Shown here: one piece after another, positions 27,960-37,678 of the stretch
Numbering within the stretch: position 1 is the stretch's first letter
Layout: each line of letters begins with the position of its first letter
NCBI GenBank assembly: GCA_017512675.1
Contig: JAFWEY010000102.1
Span: forward strand, 1 to 61,775
DNA: 61,775 bases
Direction: 5' to 3'
Source of the DNA: Clostridia bacterium
GTDB taxonomy: Bacteria; Bacillota; Clostridia; Christensenellales; Aristaeellaceae
Translations under genes and position numbers: made by a program
The notes under the pieces: model-generated
The model's database searches: none
The model's input: the letters and a program-made list of their open reading frames with translations, nothing else
Told to the model about the DNA's origin: nothing

Positions 27960-28142
27960 ATGAAGCTGAAAATCACGCAGACGAAATCCACCATTGCGAG
28001 CCTTGAGAACCATATCGCCAACCTGAAGGCGCTTGGCCTGCACAAAATCGGCCAGAGCGTCGTCCGGGAGGATACGCCGGCAGTGCGCGGCATGATCTTC
28101 AAGGTGAAGCACATGGTGAAGGTCGAGGAAATTGACGACTAA
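27960..28142 (+). CDS. rpmD: 50S ribosomal protein L30
   Basis: 60 residues, the normal size. The ITQTKSTI start and the GLHKIGQSV motif identify it. Read 14 nt after rpsE, with GAGGAGG upstream. Confidence 0.96.
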   Translation: MKLKITQTKSTIASLENHIANLKALGLHKIGQSVVREDTPAVRGMIFKVKHMVKVEEIDD

Positions 28143-28155
28143 GGAGGTCCATGAG

Positions 28156-28599
28156 ATGAAACTTCACGAACTCAAGCCTGCGTTCGGATCGACCACAGCG
28201 CCCAAGCGTTTGGGCCGCGGCATCGGTTCAGGTCTGGGCAAGACCTCCGGCAAGGGCCACAAGGGCGCGAAAGCGCGTTCCGGCGGCGGCAAGCGCCCCG
28301 GATTTGAAGGCGGTCAGATGCCGCTGGTTCGCCGCCTGCCGAAGAGGGGGTTCTACAATCCCTTCCGCACGGTGTATTCCTGTGTCAACGTCAGCCGCCT
28401 GGAAGCCTTTGAAGACGGCGCCACCGTGAACCTGGTGGAGCTGGTCAAAGAGGGCATCATCAGCAAAGTGGAAGACGGCGGACTGAAGGTCATGGGCAAC
28501 GGCGAACTGACCAAAAAGCTCACGGTGCAGGCGAACAAGTTCACCGCGTCAGCAAAGGAGAAGATCGAAGCGGCAGGCGGGAAGGCCGAGGTGATCTGA
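28156..28599 (+). CDS. rplO: 50S ribosomal protein L15
   Basis: 147 residues, a late 50S assembly protein. The glycine-rich N-terminal arm ([20 protein letters not shown]) is clear. AAGGAGG over the rpmD stop serves ATG 28156; upstream codons in this frame overlap rpmD and are not family-like. Confidence 0.97.
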   Translation: MKLHELKPAFGSTTAPKRLGRGIGSGLGKTSGKGHKGAKARSGGGKRPGFEGGQMPLVRRLPKRGFYNPFRTVYSCVNVSRLEAFEDGATVNLVELVKEGIISKVEDGGLKVMGNGELTKKLTVQANKFTASAKEKIEAAGGKAEVI

Positions 28600-28600
28600 G

Positions 28601-29872
28601 ATGTGGGAAACGCTTAAAAACGCATGGCGGATCAAGGAGCTTCGCAAGAAGATTCTTTACACCCTATTCATGTTGCTGATATACCGTCTGCTGTGCTACG
28701 TGCCCACCCCGGGCGTCGACCTGGCGACGGTCAAGGAAGCGGTTTCCAAGCTCGATCTGCTCAACTTCATCAACATGATGACAGGCTCCAATCTGGAGAA
28801 CTTCACCGTCATGGCGATGGGTATCACCCCCTACATTAACGCGTCGATCATCATGCAGCTGCTGACCGTCGCCATTCCGAAGCTGGAAGAGCTCCAGAAG
28901 GAAGGCGAGGAAGGCCGCAAGAAAATCGCGCAGATCACCCGTTATGTCACTGTCGGCCTGGGCTTCCTGCAGGCGGTCGCGCTGTCCATGGGCCTGCGCG
29001 CTTCCGCGGCGGGCGGCTTCACCAGCAACCTGACCATCGGTCTGTGCCTGGCGGCCGGCACCGCGCTTGCCATGTGGATCGGCGAGCGCATCAACGAGAA
29101 CGGCATCGGCAACGGCATCTCGATGCTCATTTTCGCCGGTATCGTTGCGAACCTGGCTAAGGGCGTCGCTTCGTCGATTTACAGCCTGTTCATCCCCGAT
29201 GCGCTTTCGACCGGTACGGTGAACCCGCTGGCGTACCTCGCGGTACTCGTTCTGGCGATCCTGCTGATCGTGGCCGTCACGTTTGTGGAGCGCGCCGAGC
29301 GCCGTGTGCCTGTGCAGTACGCAAAGCGCATGGTGGGCCGCAAGATGTACGGCGGGCAGTCCACGCACATCCCGCTGCGCCTGAACGCTTCCGGCGTGCT
29401 GCCGCTGATCTTCGCATCGGCGATCATGCAGTTCCCGTCGACGATTCTGGCGTTCATGCCGGGGAGCCCCGCCAACAGATGGTGGAGTGAGCACGTCAGC
29501 TTTTCCAGCTGGGGCTATCAGCTGATTTTCGCGCTGCTGATCTTCGGATTCACGTTCTTCTATTCTTCCATCACCTTCAATCCGGTGGAAATCAGCAAGA
29601 ACATCCAGCAGAACGGCGGCCTGATTCCGGGCATTCGCCAGGGCAAGCCCACCAGCGATTATCTGCAGAAGGTTACCAGCCGCATCACGCTGTTCGGCGC
29701 CCTGTTCCTGGCGGTTCTGGCCACCATTCCGACGCTGATTACCGTGCTGGTGCACGTGTCGGTGCCGTTCGGTGCGTCTTCGCTGCTGATCGCGGTTTCC
29801 GTGGCGCTTGAAACCATGCGTCAGCTGGAAGCCCAGATGACGATGCGCCATTACAAAGGGTTCCTGAAATAA
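28601..29872 (+). CDS. secY: preprotein translocase subunit SecY
   Basis: 423 residues with ten membrane helices, the channel of the Sec translocon that exports the signal-peptide proteins seen in this window. The helix-2 plug region (PYINASIIMQLL) and the cytoplasmic C4/C5 loops are present. It begins one base after the rplO stop, so translation is coupled. Confidence 0.98.
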   Translation: MWETLKNAWRIKELRKKILYTLFMLLIYRLLCYVPTPGVDLATVKEAVSKLDLLNFINMMTGSNLENFTVMAMGITPYINASIIMQLLTVAIPKLEELQKEGEEGRKKIAQITRYVTVGLGFLQAVALSMGLRASAAGGFTSNLTIGLCLAAGTALAMWIGERINENGIGNGISMLIFAGIVANLAKGVASSIYSLFIPDALSTGTVNPLAYLAVLVLAILLIVAVTFVERAERRVPVQYAKRMVGRKMYGGQSTHIPLRLNASGVLPLIFASAIMQFPSTILAFMPGSPANRWWSEHVSFSSWGYQLIFALLIFGFTFFYSSITFNPVEISKNIQQNGGLIPGIRQGKPTSDYLQKVTSRITLFGALFLAVLATIPTLITVLVHVSVPFGASSLLIAVSVALETMRQLEAQMTMRHYKGFLK

Positions 29873-29884
29873 CGGAGGATGCTT

Positions 29885-30514
29885 ATGAAACTTGTATTTC
29901 TCGGCCCTCCCGGTGCCGGCAAAGGAACACAGGCGGCCGGTGTGGCGAAGGCGTTCGACATCGTCCACATTTCCACGGGCGACATGTTCCGCGCGGCGAT
30001 CAGGAATCAGACGCCGACCGGCCTTCGGGCAAAGGCGTTTATGGACGCGGGAGAGCTGGTGCCGGACGCGGTTGTCATCGAAATGGTGAAAGAGCGCCTG
30101 GCGCAGGATGACTGCAAAAACGGGTACCTGCTCGACGGATTCCCCCGCACGGTCGAACAGGCCGAAGCGCTGGACGGATTCTGTCCGCCCGATGCGGTGG
30201 TCGACCTGGAAGTACCGGACGAAGCGCTGCTCGCGCGGCTGACCGGGCGCAGGGTTTGCGTCAAGTGCCAGGGAATCTTCCACATCAGCAAACTGGCAGA
30301 CGAAACGGTCTGCCCTGTCTGCGGAGCGGAGCTGATTCACCGCGATGACGACAAGCCGGAAGCGATTCAGACCCGTCTGAACGTGTATCACGCCCAGACA
30401 AGTCCGCTGGTCGGCTACTACAGAAACAATGGCAAGCTTCGTCCCGTCAGCGGCGTGCAGGCGCCCGAAGCGGTGACGAAGGAGATCCTGTCGGTTCTGA
30501 GAGGCGATGCATGA
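29885..30514 (+). CDS. adk: adenylate kinase, zinc LID form
   Basis: 209 residues; ATP + AMP to 2 ADP in the cytoplasm. P-loop GPPGAGKGT at 7-15, the AMP-site motif DGFPRT, and a LID with four cysteines in two CxxC pairs (CVKC, CPVC), so it binds zinc as in many Gram-positives. GGAGG touches the first ATG (29879) but is 6 nt from ATG 29885, which also matches the family start MKLVFLGPPG. The stop overlaps the map ATG by 4 nt. Confidence 0.97.
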   Translation: MKLVFLGPPGAGKGTQAAGVAKAFDIVHISTGDMFRAAIRNQTPTGLRAKAFMDAGELVPDAVVIEMVKERLAQDDCKNGYLLDGFPRTVEQAEALDGFCPPDAVVDLEVPDEALLARLTGRRVCVKCQGIFHISKLADETVCPVCGAELIHRDDDKPEAIQTRLNVYHAQTSPLVGYYRNNGKLRPVSGVQAPEAVTKEILSVLRGDA

Positions 30515-31284
30515 TCACGCTCAAGAGTCCTCAACAGGTCGACAGAATGCGCGAGGCCGGAAAGCTGCTCTATGAAGTGGAAACGGCCCTGCGCGAGGCC
30601 ATTCACCCGGGCATTACCACGAACGAGCTGGATCGCATGGCGGAACGGATGATCCGCGATGCCGGCGCGATCCCGTCGTTCAAGGGTTTTGAAGGGTTCC
30701 CTGCGACAATATGCGCCTCGCCGGACGATATGGTTGTCCACGGGTTTCCGGACGACAAGCCGATCGAAAGCGGGCACATCCTGTCGGTGGACTGCGGGCT
30801 GGTGCTGCACGGATGGCAGGCGGATTCTGCGTTCACAGCGCCGGTCGGCGAGATCCCCAAAGAGATTCAGGAACTGATCAGGGTGACCGAGGAATGCTTC
30901 TGGCTGGGCGCCGCGCAGGCGCGCGAGGGCAATCGGCTGGGAGATATCGGTTACGCGGTTCAGGAGCACGCGGAGAAGCACGGCTTTGGCGTGGTGCGGG
31001 ATCTGACGGGCCACGGTATCGGTACCGAAATGCACGAGGATCCAAGCGTACCAAACTTTGGGAAAGCGGGACGCGGGCTGCGCCTGCGAGCCGGCATGAC
31101 CATCGCCATCGAGCCGATGATTGCGAAGGGCGACTGGAAGGTGTACGTCAAGGACGACGGATGGGGCGTAGTGACCCGCGATCACAGCTGGTGCTCGCAT
31201 TACGAGCACACGCTGGCGATCACCGGCGACAAGCCCGAGATCCTCACCTATCACGGACCCCGCGTGTCGGAGGACGTTCAATGA
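30511..31284 (+). CDS. map: methionine aminopeptidase, type I
   Basis: 257 residues. Removes the initiator methionine from nascent proteins. All five metal ligands can be placed: Asp in SVDCG, Asp in WQADSA, His in GHGIG, Glu in AIEPM and Glu in YEHT. The usual HG(I/V)P motif reads HGFP. ATGA overlap with adk upstream and with the KOW gene downstream. Confidence 0.96.
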   Translation: MITLKSPQQVDRMREAGKLLYEVETALREAIHPGITTNELDRMAERMIRDAGAIPSFKGFEGFPATICASPDDMVVHGFPDDKPIESGHILSVDCGLVLHGWQADSAFTAPVGEIPKEIQELIRVTEECFWLGAAQAREGNRLGDIGYAVQEHAEKHGFGVVRDLTGHGIGTEMHEDPSVPNFGKAGRGLRLRAGMTIAIEPMIAKGDWKVYVKDDGWGVVTRDHSWCSHYEHTLAITGDKPEILTYHGPRVSEDVQ

Positions 31285-31568
31285 ACAGGATTCCATTGAC
31301 CTGCGGGCGCGTGGCGCGCTCGATGGCCGGACGGGATCGGGGAAGGCTGTTCGCGGTCAGTGAAGAGATCGACGACGATTTTGTTCTGGCAGTGAATGGC
31401 GGCCTGAGAACATTGGAACGGCCCAAAAAGAAGCGCCGCAAACACCTGAAGGCGCTGCCCTTTACGGTGGATGTGCGGGCCGGGATCACCGACGCGGAAT
31501 TGCGTCAGGCGCTCGCGGCAATCGATCAGCAAGAGGAGGGAAACAGGAAGTGTCCAAATCCGACATGA
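31281..31568 (+). CDS. KOW-domain RNA-binding protein
   Basis: 95 residues. A small basic protein of the type found between map and infA in many Clostridia; the N-terminus resembles an L14e/KOW-like fold ([18 protein letters not shown]). The role is unknown, probably linked to ribosomes or translation. It overlaps map by 4 nt and infA by 19 nt. Confidence 0.75.
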   Translation: MNRIPLTCGRVARSMAGRDRGRLFAVSEEIDDDFVLAVNGGLRTLERPKKKRRKHLKALPFTVDVRAGITDAELRQALAAIDQQEEGNRKCPNPT

Positions 31569-31771
31569 TTGAGGTTGAAGGCGTTGTCACGGATTCCTAT
31601 CCGAACGCCATGTTTCAGGTGGAACTGCCGAATGGGCACAAGGTGCTGGCCAACATTTCCGGCAAGATGCGCATGAACTACATCCGCATCTATCCCGGGG
31701 ACAAGGTCACCATTGAGCTGTCGCCCTACGACCTGACCCGAGGCCGCATTACCTGGCGCAGCAAGGGCTAA
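31550..31771 (+). CDS. infA: translation initiation factor IF-1
   Basis: 73 residues, OB fold, binds the 30S A site during initiation. Start GTG 31550 has AGGAGGG 8 nt upstream, within the end of the KOW gene. The motifs IEVEGVV and [10 protein letters not shown] are typical. Confidence 0.97.
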   Translation: MSKSDMIEVEGVVTDSYPNAMFQVELPNGHKVLANISGKMRMNYIRIYPGDKVTIELSPYDLTRGRITWRSKG

Positions 31772-31906
<135 letters not shown>

Positions 31907-31962
31907 GCATCGATGAAACGCCCGAAAGGGCAGGCAATGAATTTTGGAGGTGCTGAGGATAT

Positions 31963-32340
31963 ATGGCACGTATAGCTGGCGTTGACCTTCCCAGGGAGAA
32001 GCGCATTGAGATCGGTCTGACCTATATTTATGGCATCGGACGCAACGTCGCGGACGATATCATCAAGGCCACCGGCGTCAATCCGGACACGCGCGTCAAG
32101 GATCTGACCGAGCAGGATGTGCAGCTGCTGCGCGACTACATCGACCATCATCTGAAGGTCGAAGGCGATCTGCGCCGCGAAGTCTCGATGAACATCAAGC
32201 GTCTGATGGAGATCGGCTGCTACCGCGGACTCCGCCATCGCCGCGGCCTGCCGGTGCGCGGGCAGAACACCAAGCAGAACGCGCGCACCCGCAAGGGCCC
32301 GAAGAAGCAGGTTGCCGGAAAGAAGAAGGCGACGAAGTAA
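31963..32340 (+). CDS. rpsM: 30S ribosomal protein S13
   Basis: 125 residues. S13 contacts the P-site tRNA and L5. Begins [14 protein letters not shown] and ends in the basic tail with RGLPVRGQ(N)[10 protein letters not shown]. First gene of the alpha section; a 209-nt gap follows, long for this operon. Confidence 0.98.
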   Translation: MARIAGVDLPREKRIEIGLTYIYGIGRNVADDIIKATGVNPDTRVKDLTEQDVQLLRDYIDHHLKVEGDLRREVSMNIKRLMEIGCYRGLRHRRGLPVRGQNTKQNARTRKGPKKQVAGKKKATK

Positions 32341-32424
32341 TCCTGGCGATCCGTGTGAACCGCGACGCGCTTCGAAAGCCGCGCAGTTCCGCGCAAAAGG
32401 GGAATGATTCCCGAACGGTTTTAA

Positions 32425-32446
32425 CAATGATTTGATAAAATCATTG
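32425..32446. repeat. AT-rich inverted repeat in the rpsM-rpsK gap
   Basis: Perfect 9-bp arms (32425-32433 and 32438-32446) around GATA, in the middle of the 209-nt gap 32341-32549 that holds no gene. It lacks a T-run, so it is not an obvious terminator. It might be an operator, a processing hairpin or part of an alpha-operon regulatory fold. Confidence 0.5.
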
Positions 32447-32549
32447 ATTGAAGTCGTGCCCTGCAGGATGGCGTTTTCGCCGGAGGGTGGGCAAAGACGG
32501 ATTGAGTCCCGGATCAGAGTCCCGGACTGACAGATTAGGAGGAAACATC

Positions 32550-32948
32550 ATGGCTAAGGCGAAGCTGAAAAGGGTGACGCGTAAGCGCCGCGAGAAGAAA
32601 CTCGTGGAGCGCGGTGCAGCGCATATCCGCTCTTCATTCAACAACACGATCGTCACGATCACGGACACCAACGGCAACGCGCTGAGCTGGGCGTCCGCCG
32701 GCGGACTTGGGTTCCGCGGCAGCAAGAAGTCCACTCCGTTTGCCGCGCAGACCGCCGCCGAAACCGCTGCGAAGGCCGCGATGGAATACGGTCTGAAGAC
32801 GGTTGAAGTGTACGTCAAGGGCCCGGGTTCCGGACGCGAAGCGGCGATTCGTTCGCTGCAGGCAGCGGGCCTGGAAGTGAGCATGATCAAGGACGTGACG
32901 CCGATCCCGCACAACGGATGCCGTCCGCCCAAGCGCAGAAGAGTGTAA
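32550..32948 (+). CDS. rpsK: 30S ribosomal protein S11
   Basis: 132 residues. S11 lies in the platform near the E site. Motifs [30 protein letters not shown] and the C-terminal [13 protein letters not shown] are intact. AGGAGG precedes ATG 32550; the in-frame codons upstream lie in the gap. Confidence 0.98.
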   Translation: MAKAKLKRVTRKRREKKLVERGAAHIRSSFNNTIVTITDTNGNALSWASAGGLGFRGSKKSTPFAAQTAAETAAKAAMEYGLKTVEVYVKGPGSGREAAIRSLQAAGLEVSMIKDVTPIPHNGCRPPKRRRV

Positions 32949-32966
32949 TGGAAGGAGAAACCGGAC

Positions 32967-33563
32967 ATGGCTAAAAATACGCAGCCCGTTCTGAAAAAGT
33001 GCAAGGCACTGGGTCTGTCTCCGGCGGTGCTGGGTTACTCCAAAGAGACCACCCGCAACCCGAAGGCACAGGTACGCCGCAAGCAGTCTGAATACGGCAG
33101 GCAGCTCAACGAGAAGCAGAAAGTGAAATTCGTCTACGGCGTACTGGAGAAACAGTTTTACAGATATTTTAAAAAGGCCGAACGCACGAAAGGCATCACC
33201 GGCGAAATTATGCTGCAGATGCTGGAGCGCCGTCTGGACAACGTCGTCTTCCGGATGGGTTTTGCCTCGACCCGCCGCGAAGCGCGTCAGCTGGTCAATC
33301 ACGGCCATTTCACCGTGAACGGCAAGCGGTGCGACATCCCGTCCGCCCAGGTCAAAGAGGGCGACGTGATCGCTGTGTGCCAGAAATCTCAGGCCTCCCC
33401 GAAATTCAAGACGCTTGTTGAAGAGTTCGGCAAAAAAGCGATGCCCCAGTGGATCGAAAAAGCGCCGGACGCCTTTGAAGGCAAGATCATCGCACTTCCG
33501 GTTCGTGCGGACATCGATTTCGAAGTGTCCGAGAACCTGATCGTCGAGCTGTACTCCCGTTGA
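32967..33563 (+). CDS. rpsD: 30S ribosomal protein S4, zinc-free form
   Basis: 198 residues, a primary 16S assembly protein; in E. coli S4 represses the alpha operon. The S4 RNA-binding domain (MLERRLDNVVFRMGFA) is clear. The N-terminal region keeps only one of the cysteines of the zinc-type S4, so this is the zinc-free form. Confidence 0.97.
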   Translation: MAKNTQPVLKKCKALGLSPAVLGYSKETTRNPKAQVRRKQSEYGRQLNEKQKVKFVYGVLEKQFYRYFKKAERTKGITGEIMLQMLERRLDNVVFRMGFASTRREARQLVNHGHFTVNGKRCDIPSAQVKEGDVIAVCQKSQASPKFKTLVEEFGKKAMPQWIEKAPDAFEGKIIALPVRADIDFEVSENLIVELYSR

Positions 33564-33626
33564 TGTGGATTCACGGTTTGTTGAATTCGTTGACGGGACT
33601 CCGCGCGAAAGAGGAGGGATAGCAGC

Positions 33627-34592
33627 ATGATCGAAATCGAGAAACCCAGAATCGAACGAGTGGAGATTGGCGAGAACAACCGTTACGGAAAGTTCGTCGT
33701 CGAGCCGTTGGAGCGCGGATTTGGCCAGACACTGGGCAATTCCCTGCGCCGTGTTCTGCTGAATTCGCTGCCCGGTTTCGCGGTTACCAGCGTTCGCATC
33801 GAAGGCGTACAGCATGAGTTTTCGACCGTTCCCGGAGTTCGGGAAGACGTTGCCGAAATCATTCTGAATCTGAAAAACCTGGCGGCCAAGATGTATACCG
33901 ATCAGCCGAAGCTGTTGATTGTGGATGCGCACGGTCCGTGCGATTTTAAAGCCGGCGATATCACTCACGACGAAGAAGTCGAGATTATCAATCCGGAGCT
34001 GCACATCGCGTCTTTGACGGATGGAGCCCACCTGCAGATGCAGATCACGCTGGACAAGGGCCGCGGTTATGTATCGGCTGAAAGAAACAAGCAGCTGATG
34101 GCAGAGCACAACAAGGCTGGAGTGCCGATCGGCGTCATTCCGATCGATTCCATCTACACTCCGATCCGCAAGGTCAGCTATGCGGTGGAGGCCTCGCGCC
34201 GCGGTCAGGTCACGGACTTTGATAAGCTGACGATCGAAGTCTGGACGAACGGCAGCATCCAGCCGAAGGAAGCGCTCGCTTCGGCGGCGCAGATCATCAC
34301 AAACAACATGCGCCTGTTTATCGACCTTACGGTCAACGTGGCGCAGGTGGACTTCGCAGAGCCGGAGGACAATTCGAAAGAGAAGGTACTCGAGATGACC
34401 ATCGAGGAGCTGGATCTTTCGGTGCGCGCGTTCAACTGCCTGAAGCGCGCGGGGATCAACACCGTCGCGGAGCTGGTCCAGTGCAATCAGGAGGACATGA
34501 TGCGGGTGCGCAATCTGGGCAAAAAGTCCCTGGAGGAAGTCGAGCAGAAGCTGGTGGCTCTGGGCCTTGCGCTCAAGACCAGCGAAGAATAA
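33627..34592 (+). CDS. rpoA: RNA polymerase alpha subunit
   Basis: 321 residues. The N-terminal domain (dimerisation and beta/beta-prime assembly, with [20 protein letters not shown] near residue 30-50) and the C-terminal domain that binds UP elements and activators ([22 protein letters not shown]) are both complete. GAGGAGGG precedes ATG 33627. Confidence 0.98.
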   Translation: MIEIEKPRIERVEIGENNRYGKFVVEPLERGFGQTLGNSLRRVLLNSLPGFAVTSVRIEGVQHEFSTVPGVREDVAEIILNLKNLAAKMYTDQPKLLIVDAHGPCDFKAGDITHDEEVEIINPELHIASLTDGAHLQMQITLDKGRGYVSAERNKQLMAEHNKAGVPIGVIPIDSIYTPIRKVSYAVEASRRGQVTDFDKLTIEVWTNGSIQPKEALASAAQIITNNMRLFIDLTVNVAQVDFAEPEDNSKEKVLEMTIEELDLSVRAFNCLKRAGINTVAELVQCNQEDMMRVRNLGKKSLEEVEQKLVALGLALKTSEE

Positions 34593-34641
34593 ACATCGCC
34601 GGAGGAGTTTCCATCGGCGCCTATGACAAGGAGGAGCTACC

Positions 34642-35151
34642 ATGGCCAATCACAAGCTGGGCAGGCCGACCGACCAGCGGAAGGCGCTTCTGCGCAACCA
34701 GGTCACCAACCTGCTTTGGTACGGCAAAATAGAGACCACACTTCCCCGGGCGAAGGAAGTGCAGTCCATCGCGGAGCGTCTGATTACGCTGGCGGCCCGC
34801 GAATGCGACAATAACATTGAACTGACCAAGAACACCAACAACGACAAGGGCCAGACCGTGGTGCTGAACGTCGTCAACGACGCGCCGTCCAAGCTGGCTG
34901 CCCGCCGCCGCATGATGCGCTATCTCTACGAGATGCCGCTGGCGAGGGAAGAGGACGAGACCCGTAAGGAGTACAAGGCCCGCACCCGCGTCAACAAGCA
35001 TCCGCTCATCGAGAAGATGATGCGCGAGATCGGCCCCAAATACAAGGCACGCGCGGCGGAAAAGGGCCAGGGCGGCGGATACACCCGCATCGTCAAGAAG
35101 GGCCCCAGGCGCGGTGACGGCGCGGAAATGGTCGTGCTGGAACTGGTCTGA
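34642..35151 (+). CDS. rplQ: 50S ribosomal protein L17
   Basis: 169 residues, longer than the E. coli protein by an internal and C-terminal basic extension as in many Clostridia. Begins [28 protein letters not shown] family sequence. AAGGAGG precedes ATG 34642. Last gene of the supercluster; a strong terminator follows. Confidence 0.97.
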   Translation: MANHKLGRPTDQRKALLRNQVTNLLWYGKIETTLPRAKEVQSIAERLITLAARECDNNIELTKNTNNDKGQTVVLNVVNDAPSKLAARRRMMRYLYEMPLAREEDETRKEYKARTRVNKHPLIEKMMREIGPKYKARAAEKGQGGGYTRIVKKGPRRGDGAEMVVLELV

Positions 35152-35166
35152 TCGTCAGAAAGTGTC

Positions 35167-35203
35167 AAAACGCCTTCCCGCAAGCGCCGGGAAGGCGTTT
35201 TTC
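35167..35203 (+). terminator. terminator of the ribosomal supercluster
   Basis: A perfect 10-bp stem (35171-35180 with 35188-35197), loop 7 nt, preceded by AAAA and followed by TTTTT, 16 nt after rplQ. Confidence 0.93.
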
Positions 35204-35276
35204 AGGGAATCCGGCTGCAGCACCCGGGTCAGCATCCGCGCAACCGGGCCGGGAATGTTAAGAAATGAAATGCACC

Positions 35277-35305
35277 TTGACAGCGCAAGGGTTTTTGACT
35301 ATACT
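35277..35305 (+). promoter_or_regulatory. promoter of the T-box trpXYZ operon
   Basis: TTGACA (35277-35282), 17-nt spacer, TATACT (35300-35305). The start should be near 35312. Confidence 0.85.
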
Positions 35306-35311
35306 TTACCA

Positions 35312-35573
35312 CACTAAAACCTGTGAGAGAGAAAGAAGCGCGCAGGGTTCCTCAGAGAGAGCCGCGGTTGGTGGAAACGCGGCAGGGTATGGTGCGCCGA
35401 TGGGCTTTTGAGGGCGGTTCGAACGGGGTTTTTCCTCAGTAGCAGCCGACGGGGTTCGCCCGTTAAAGCGGAGCGCGCATGTCAGTGCGCGGCAGAGCGG
35501 CCGGGTTTCCGGCAATGCGGGTGGTACCGCAGGAGCATGCATCTCCTGTCCCGAGTGCGGGGCAGGTTTTTTT
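35312..35573 (+). promoter_or_regulatory. T-box riboswitch, tryptophan specifier
   Basis: The leader has the AGAGA and GGTTGGTGGAAA landmarks of stem I, then a specifier TGG (Trp) at 35401-35403 in the setting GA-TGG-GC-TTTTGAG. The T-box sequence GGGTGGTACCGC lies at 35519-35530, whose TGGT can pair with the NCCA end of uncharged tRNA. The terminator is an 8-bp stem (35545-35552 with 35559-35566) plus TTTTTTT. Uncharged tRNA(Trp) should favour the antiterminator and switch on the transporter. The codon assignment fits the downstream genes, which independently look like trpXYZ. Confidence 0.92.
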
Positions 35574-35646
35574 GTGCGGCCGCACCGCTGAATTCAATTC
35601 TCCCGGGCAGCGCCCGTGAGGGATACAGAAGAAAGAGAGGAATCCG

Positions 35647-36672
35647 ATGATGAAGAAAGTTGCAGCGTTCGTACTTGCCGCCGTAATGGCACTGGGCTTT
35701 GCATTGGCAGTCGAGGCCGAGGGGCAGACGTTCAAAGTCGGCATCTGCAATTACGTGGATGACGCGTCGCTGAATCAGATCGTTGACAACATCGAAAACC
35801 GGCTGCAGGTGCTGGGAGAGGAGAAGGGCGTGGCGTTTGAAATCTCCTACCAGAACTGCAATGCGGACGCCAACGTGCTCAACCAGATCGTGTCGAATTT
35901 CGTTGCCGATCAGGTGGATCTGATGGTCGGCGTGGCGACGCCGGTGGCCATGACCATGCAGACTCTGACCGAAGACACCGGCATACCGGTGGTATTCGCG
36001 GCAGTCACCGATCCGGTTTCCGCGGGGCTGGTGGAGAGCCTGGAAGCGCCGGGCGCCAACATCACCGGAACCTCCGACTATCTGGATACGGCTGCGGTGT
36101 TCAACCTGATCTTCGCGGCCAATCCGGACGCCAAACTGATCGGGCTTCTGTACGACGTGGGACAGGATGCCTCCGCCACGCCGATCGCGGACGCAAAAGC
36201 GCTGCTGGACAGCAAGGGCATTGCCTACAAGGAATACACCGGAACGACCGTGGACGAAGTGATCCTGGCGGCGCAGGCTGCGGTGGCGGACGGAGTGGAC
36301 GCGATCTTTACGCCGCAGGACAACACGGTCATGACGGCGGAGCTGTCCATTTACGAGACAGTGGCCGAGGCGGGCATCCCCCACTATACCGGCGCGGACT
36401 CCTTCGCGCTGAACGGCGCGTTCCTGGGCTACGGGGTCGATTACGCGAACCTGGGCGTCGAAACGGCGGATCTGGTCAGCGAAATCCTGGTCGACGGCGC
36501 CAGCCCCGCGCAAACGCCGGTGAAGACCTTTGACAACGGCACCGCGACGGTCAATACCGAAACCTGCGAAGCGATCGGGTTTGATTACGACGCCATCGCG
36601 GAAGCGTTCGCGCCGTACTGCACGCTGGTGCAGCCGATCACCACCGCGGAGAGCTTCGATGAACTCGCGTAA
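35647..36672 (+). CDS. trpX: tryptophan ABC transporter substrate-binding protein TrpX
   Basis: 341 residues with an N-terminal signal peptide (hydrophobic 5-20, cleavage near VEA-EG) and a periplasmic-binding fold of the ABC_sub_bind family (PF04392), with the TGTSD motif in the hinge region. It captures the substrate outside the membrane. The tryptophan assignment rests on the Trp T-box upstream and the conserved order binding protein, permease, ATPase. GAGAGGAA precedes ATG 35647; the next codon is also ATG. Confidence 0.88.
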   Translation: MMKKVAAFVLAAVMALGFALAVEAEGQTFKVGICNYVDDASLNQIVDNIENRLQVLGEEKGVAFEISYQNCNADANVLNQIVSNFVADQVDLMVGVATPVAMTMQTLTEDTGIPVVFAAVTDPVSAGLVESLEAPGANITGTSDYLDTAAVFNLIFAANPDAKLIGLLYDVGQDASATPIADAKALLDSKGIAYKEYTGTTVDEVILAAQAAVADGVDAIFTPQDNTVMTAELSIYETVAEAGIPHYTGADSFALNGAFLGYGVDYANLGVETADLVSEILVDGASPAQTPVKTFDNGTATVNTETCEAIGFDYDAIAEAFAPYCTLVQPITTAESFDELA

Positions 36673-36744
36673 TCCCTTTGACGGTTCGGCGGGCGGCGGG
36701 TTTTCCTGTCTCCCGCCGGCGGATCGAATGAAAGGGGAAACGGT

Positions 36745-37677
36745 ATGAACGCATCCGCGATTCTCTCGCTGGGACAGACCGCGCTGGAGCTGGGGCTCAT
36801 CAGTTCCCTGACTGTCCTGGCGCTGTTTTTGAGTTATTCCATGCTGAACGTGTGCGATCTGTCCACGGACGGCTGTTTCACGCTGGGCGCCGCGGTGGGC
36901 GGCGTGGTCGCGCTGGCCGGTCATCCGTTTCTCTCGATTCCGGCGGCGATGGGCGCCGGCATGCTGAGCGGGCTGCTGACCGCGGTTTTGCAAACCAGAA
37001 TGGGCGTTGAAAGCCTGCTGGCCGGCATCATCGTCAACACCGGGCTGTATTCGGTGAACATCGCGATCATGGGCAACAGTTCGCTGCTGAATCTGAACAA
37101 ATCCCCGACCGTGTTCTCGCTTCTGAAGGGCGCGCTGAAGGGGACGCCGTTCGCGGATCAGTACCGGCTGATCGTCGCGCTGATCGCGGTTGCGGCGGTG
37201 ATCGCGTTTCTTTCGCTGTTTCTGAAGACCCGGCTGGGGCTGGCGATCCGGGCGACCGGAAACAATCCGGATATGGTGCGCTCCTCCTCGATCAATCCGG
37301 TGTTCACCACCACGGTGGGCCTGGTCATTTCCAACTCGTTTACCGCGCTGAGCGGCTGCCTGCTGGCGCAGCAGCAAAAATCGGTCAACGTCACCATCGG
37401 GTCCGGCATGCTGACCGTCGCTCTGGCGTCGCTGCTGATCGGCGGCGTGTTCGTCGGAAAGAGAAGCATTCCGCTGCGGGCGGTCGGCGCGGTGCTGGGG
37501 GCCTTTGTGTTCCGGCTGGTGTACACGATCGCGCTGCGCTTCGATATGCCCGCGTCGATGCTGAAGGCGGTGTCTTCGGTGATCGTCATCATCGCGATTT
37601 CGGGTCCCTACATGAAGCGCCAGTGGCCGCTGTTCAAGCGGCGCATGGAAGCGAAGCGCGGAAAGGCGGGCGGCTGA
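36745..37677 (+). CDS. trpY: tryptophan ABC transporter permease TrpY
   Basis: 310 residues with about eight membrane helices, of the branched-chain amino-acid/ribose permease superfamily. The cytoplasmic coupling segment (GLAIRATGNNPDMVRSS) that contacts the ATPase is present. It follows trpX by 72 nt and precedes trpZ by 1 nt. It forms the membrane channel of the T-box controlled uptake system. Confidence 0.87.
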   Translation: MNASAILSLGQTALELGLISSLTVLALFLSYSMLNVCDLSTDGCFTLGAAVGGVVALAGHPFLSIPAAMGAGMLSGLLTAVLQTRMGVESLLAGIIVNTGLYSVNIAIMGNSSLLNLNKSPTVFSLLKGALKGTPFADQYRLIVALIAVAAVIAFLSLFLKTRLGLAIRATGNNPDMVRSSSINPVFTTTVGLVISNSFTALSGCLLAQQQKSVNVTIGSGMLTVALASLLIGGVFVGKRSIPLRAVGAVLGAFVFRLVYTIALRFDMPASMLKAVSSVIVIIAISGPYMKRQWPLFKRRMEAKRGKAGG

Positions 37678-37678
37678 C

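Noticed and set aside
28664..30391. A 575-codon open frame antisense to secY and adk
   Set aside because: Arg/His/Gln-rich translation without any domain, opposite two essential genes.
32634..34649. A 671-codon open frame antisense to rpsK, rpsD and rpoA
   Set aside because: Fully opposite essential conserved genes, no ribosome binding site or family resemblance.
35407..35425. A GGTTCGAA-like string that recalls a tRNA T-arm
   Set aside because: No cloverleaf can be built around it; it belongs to the T-box leader.
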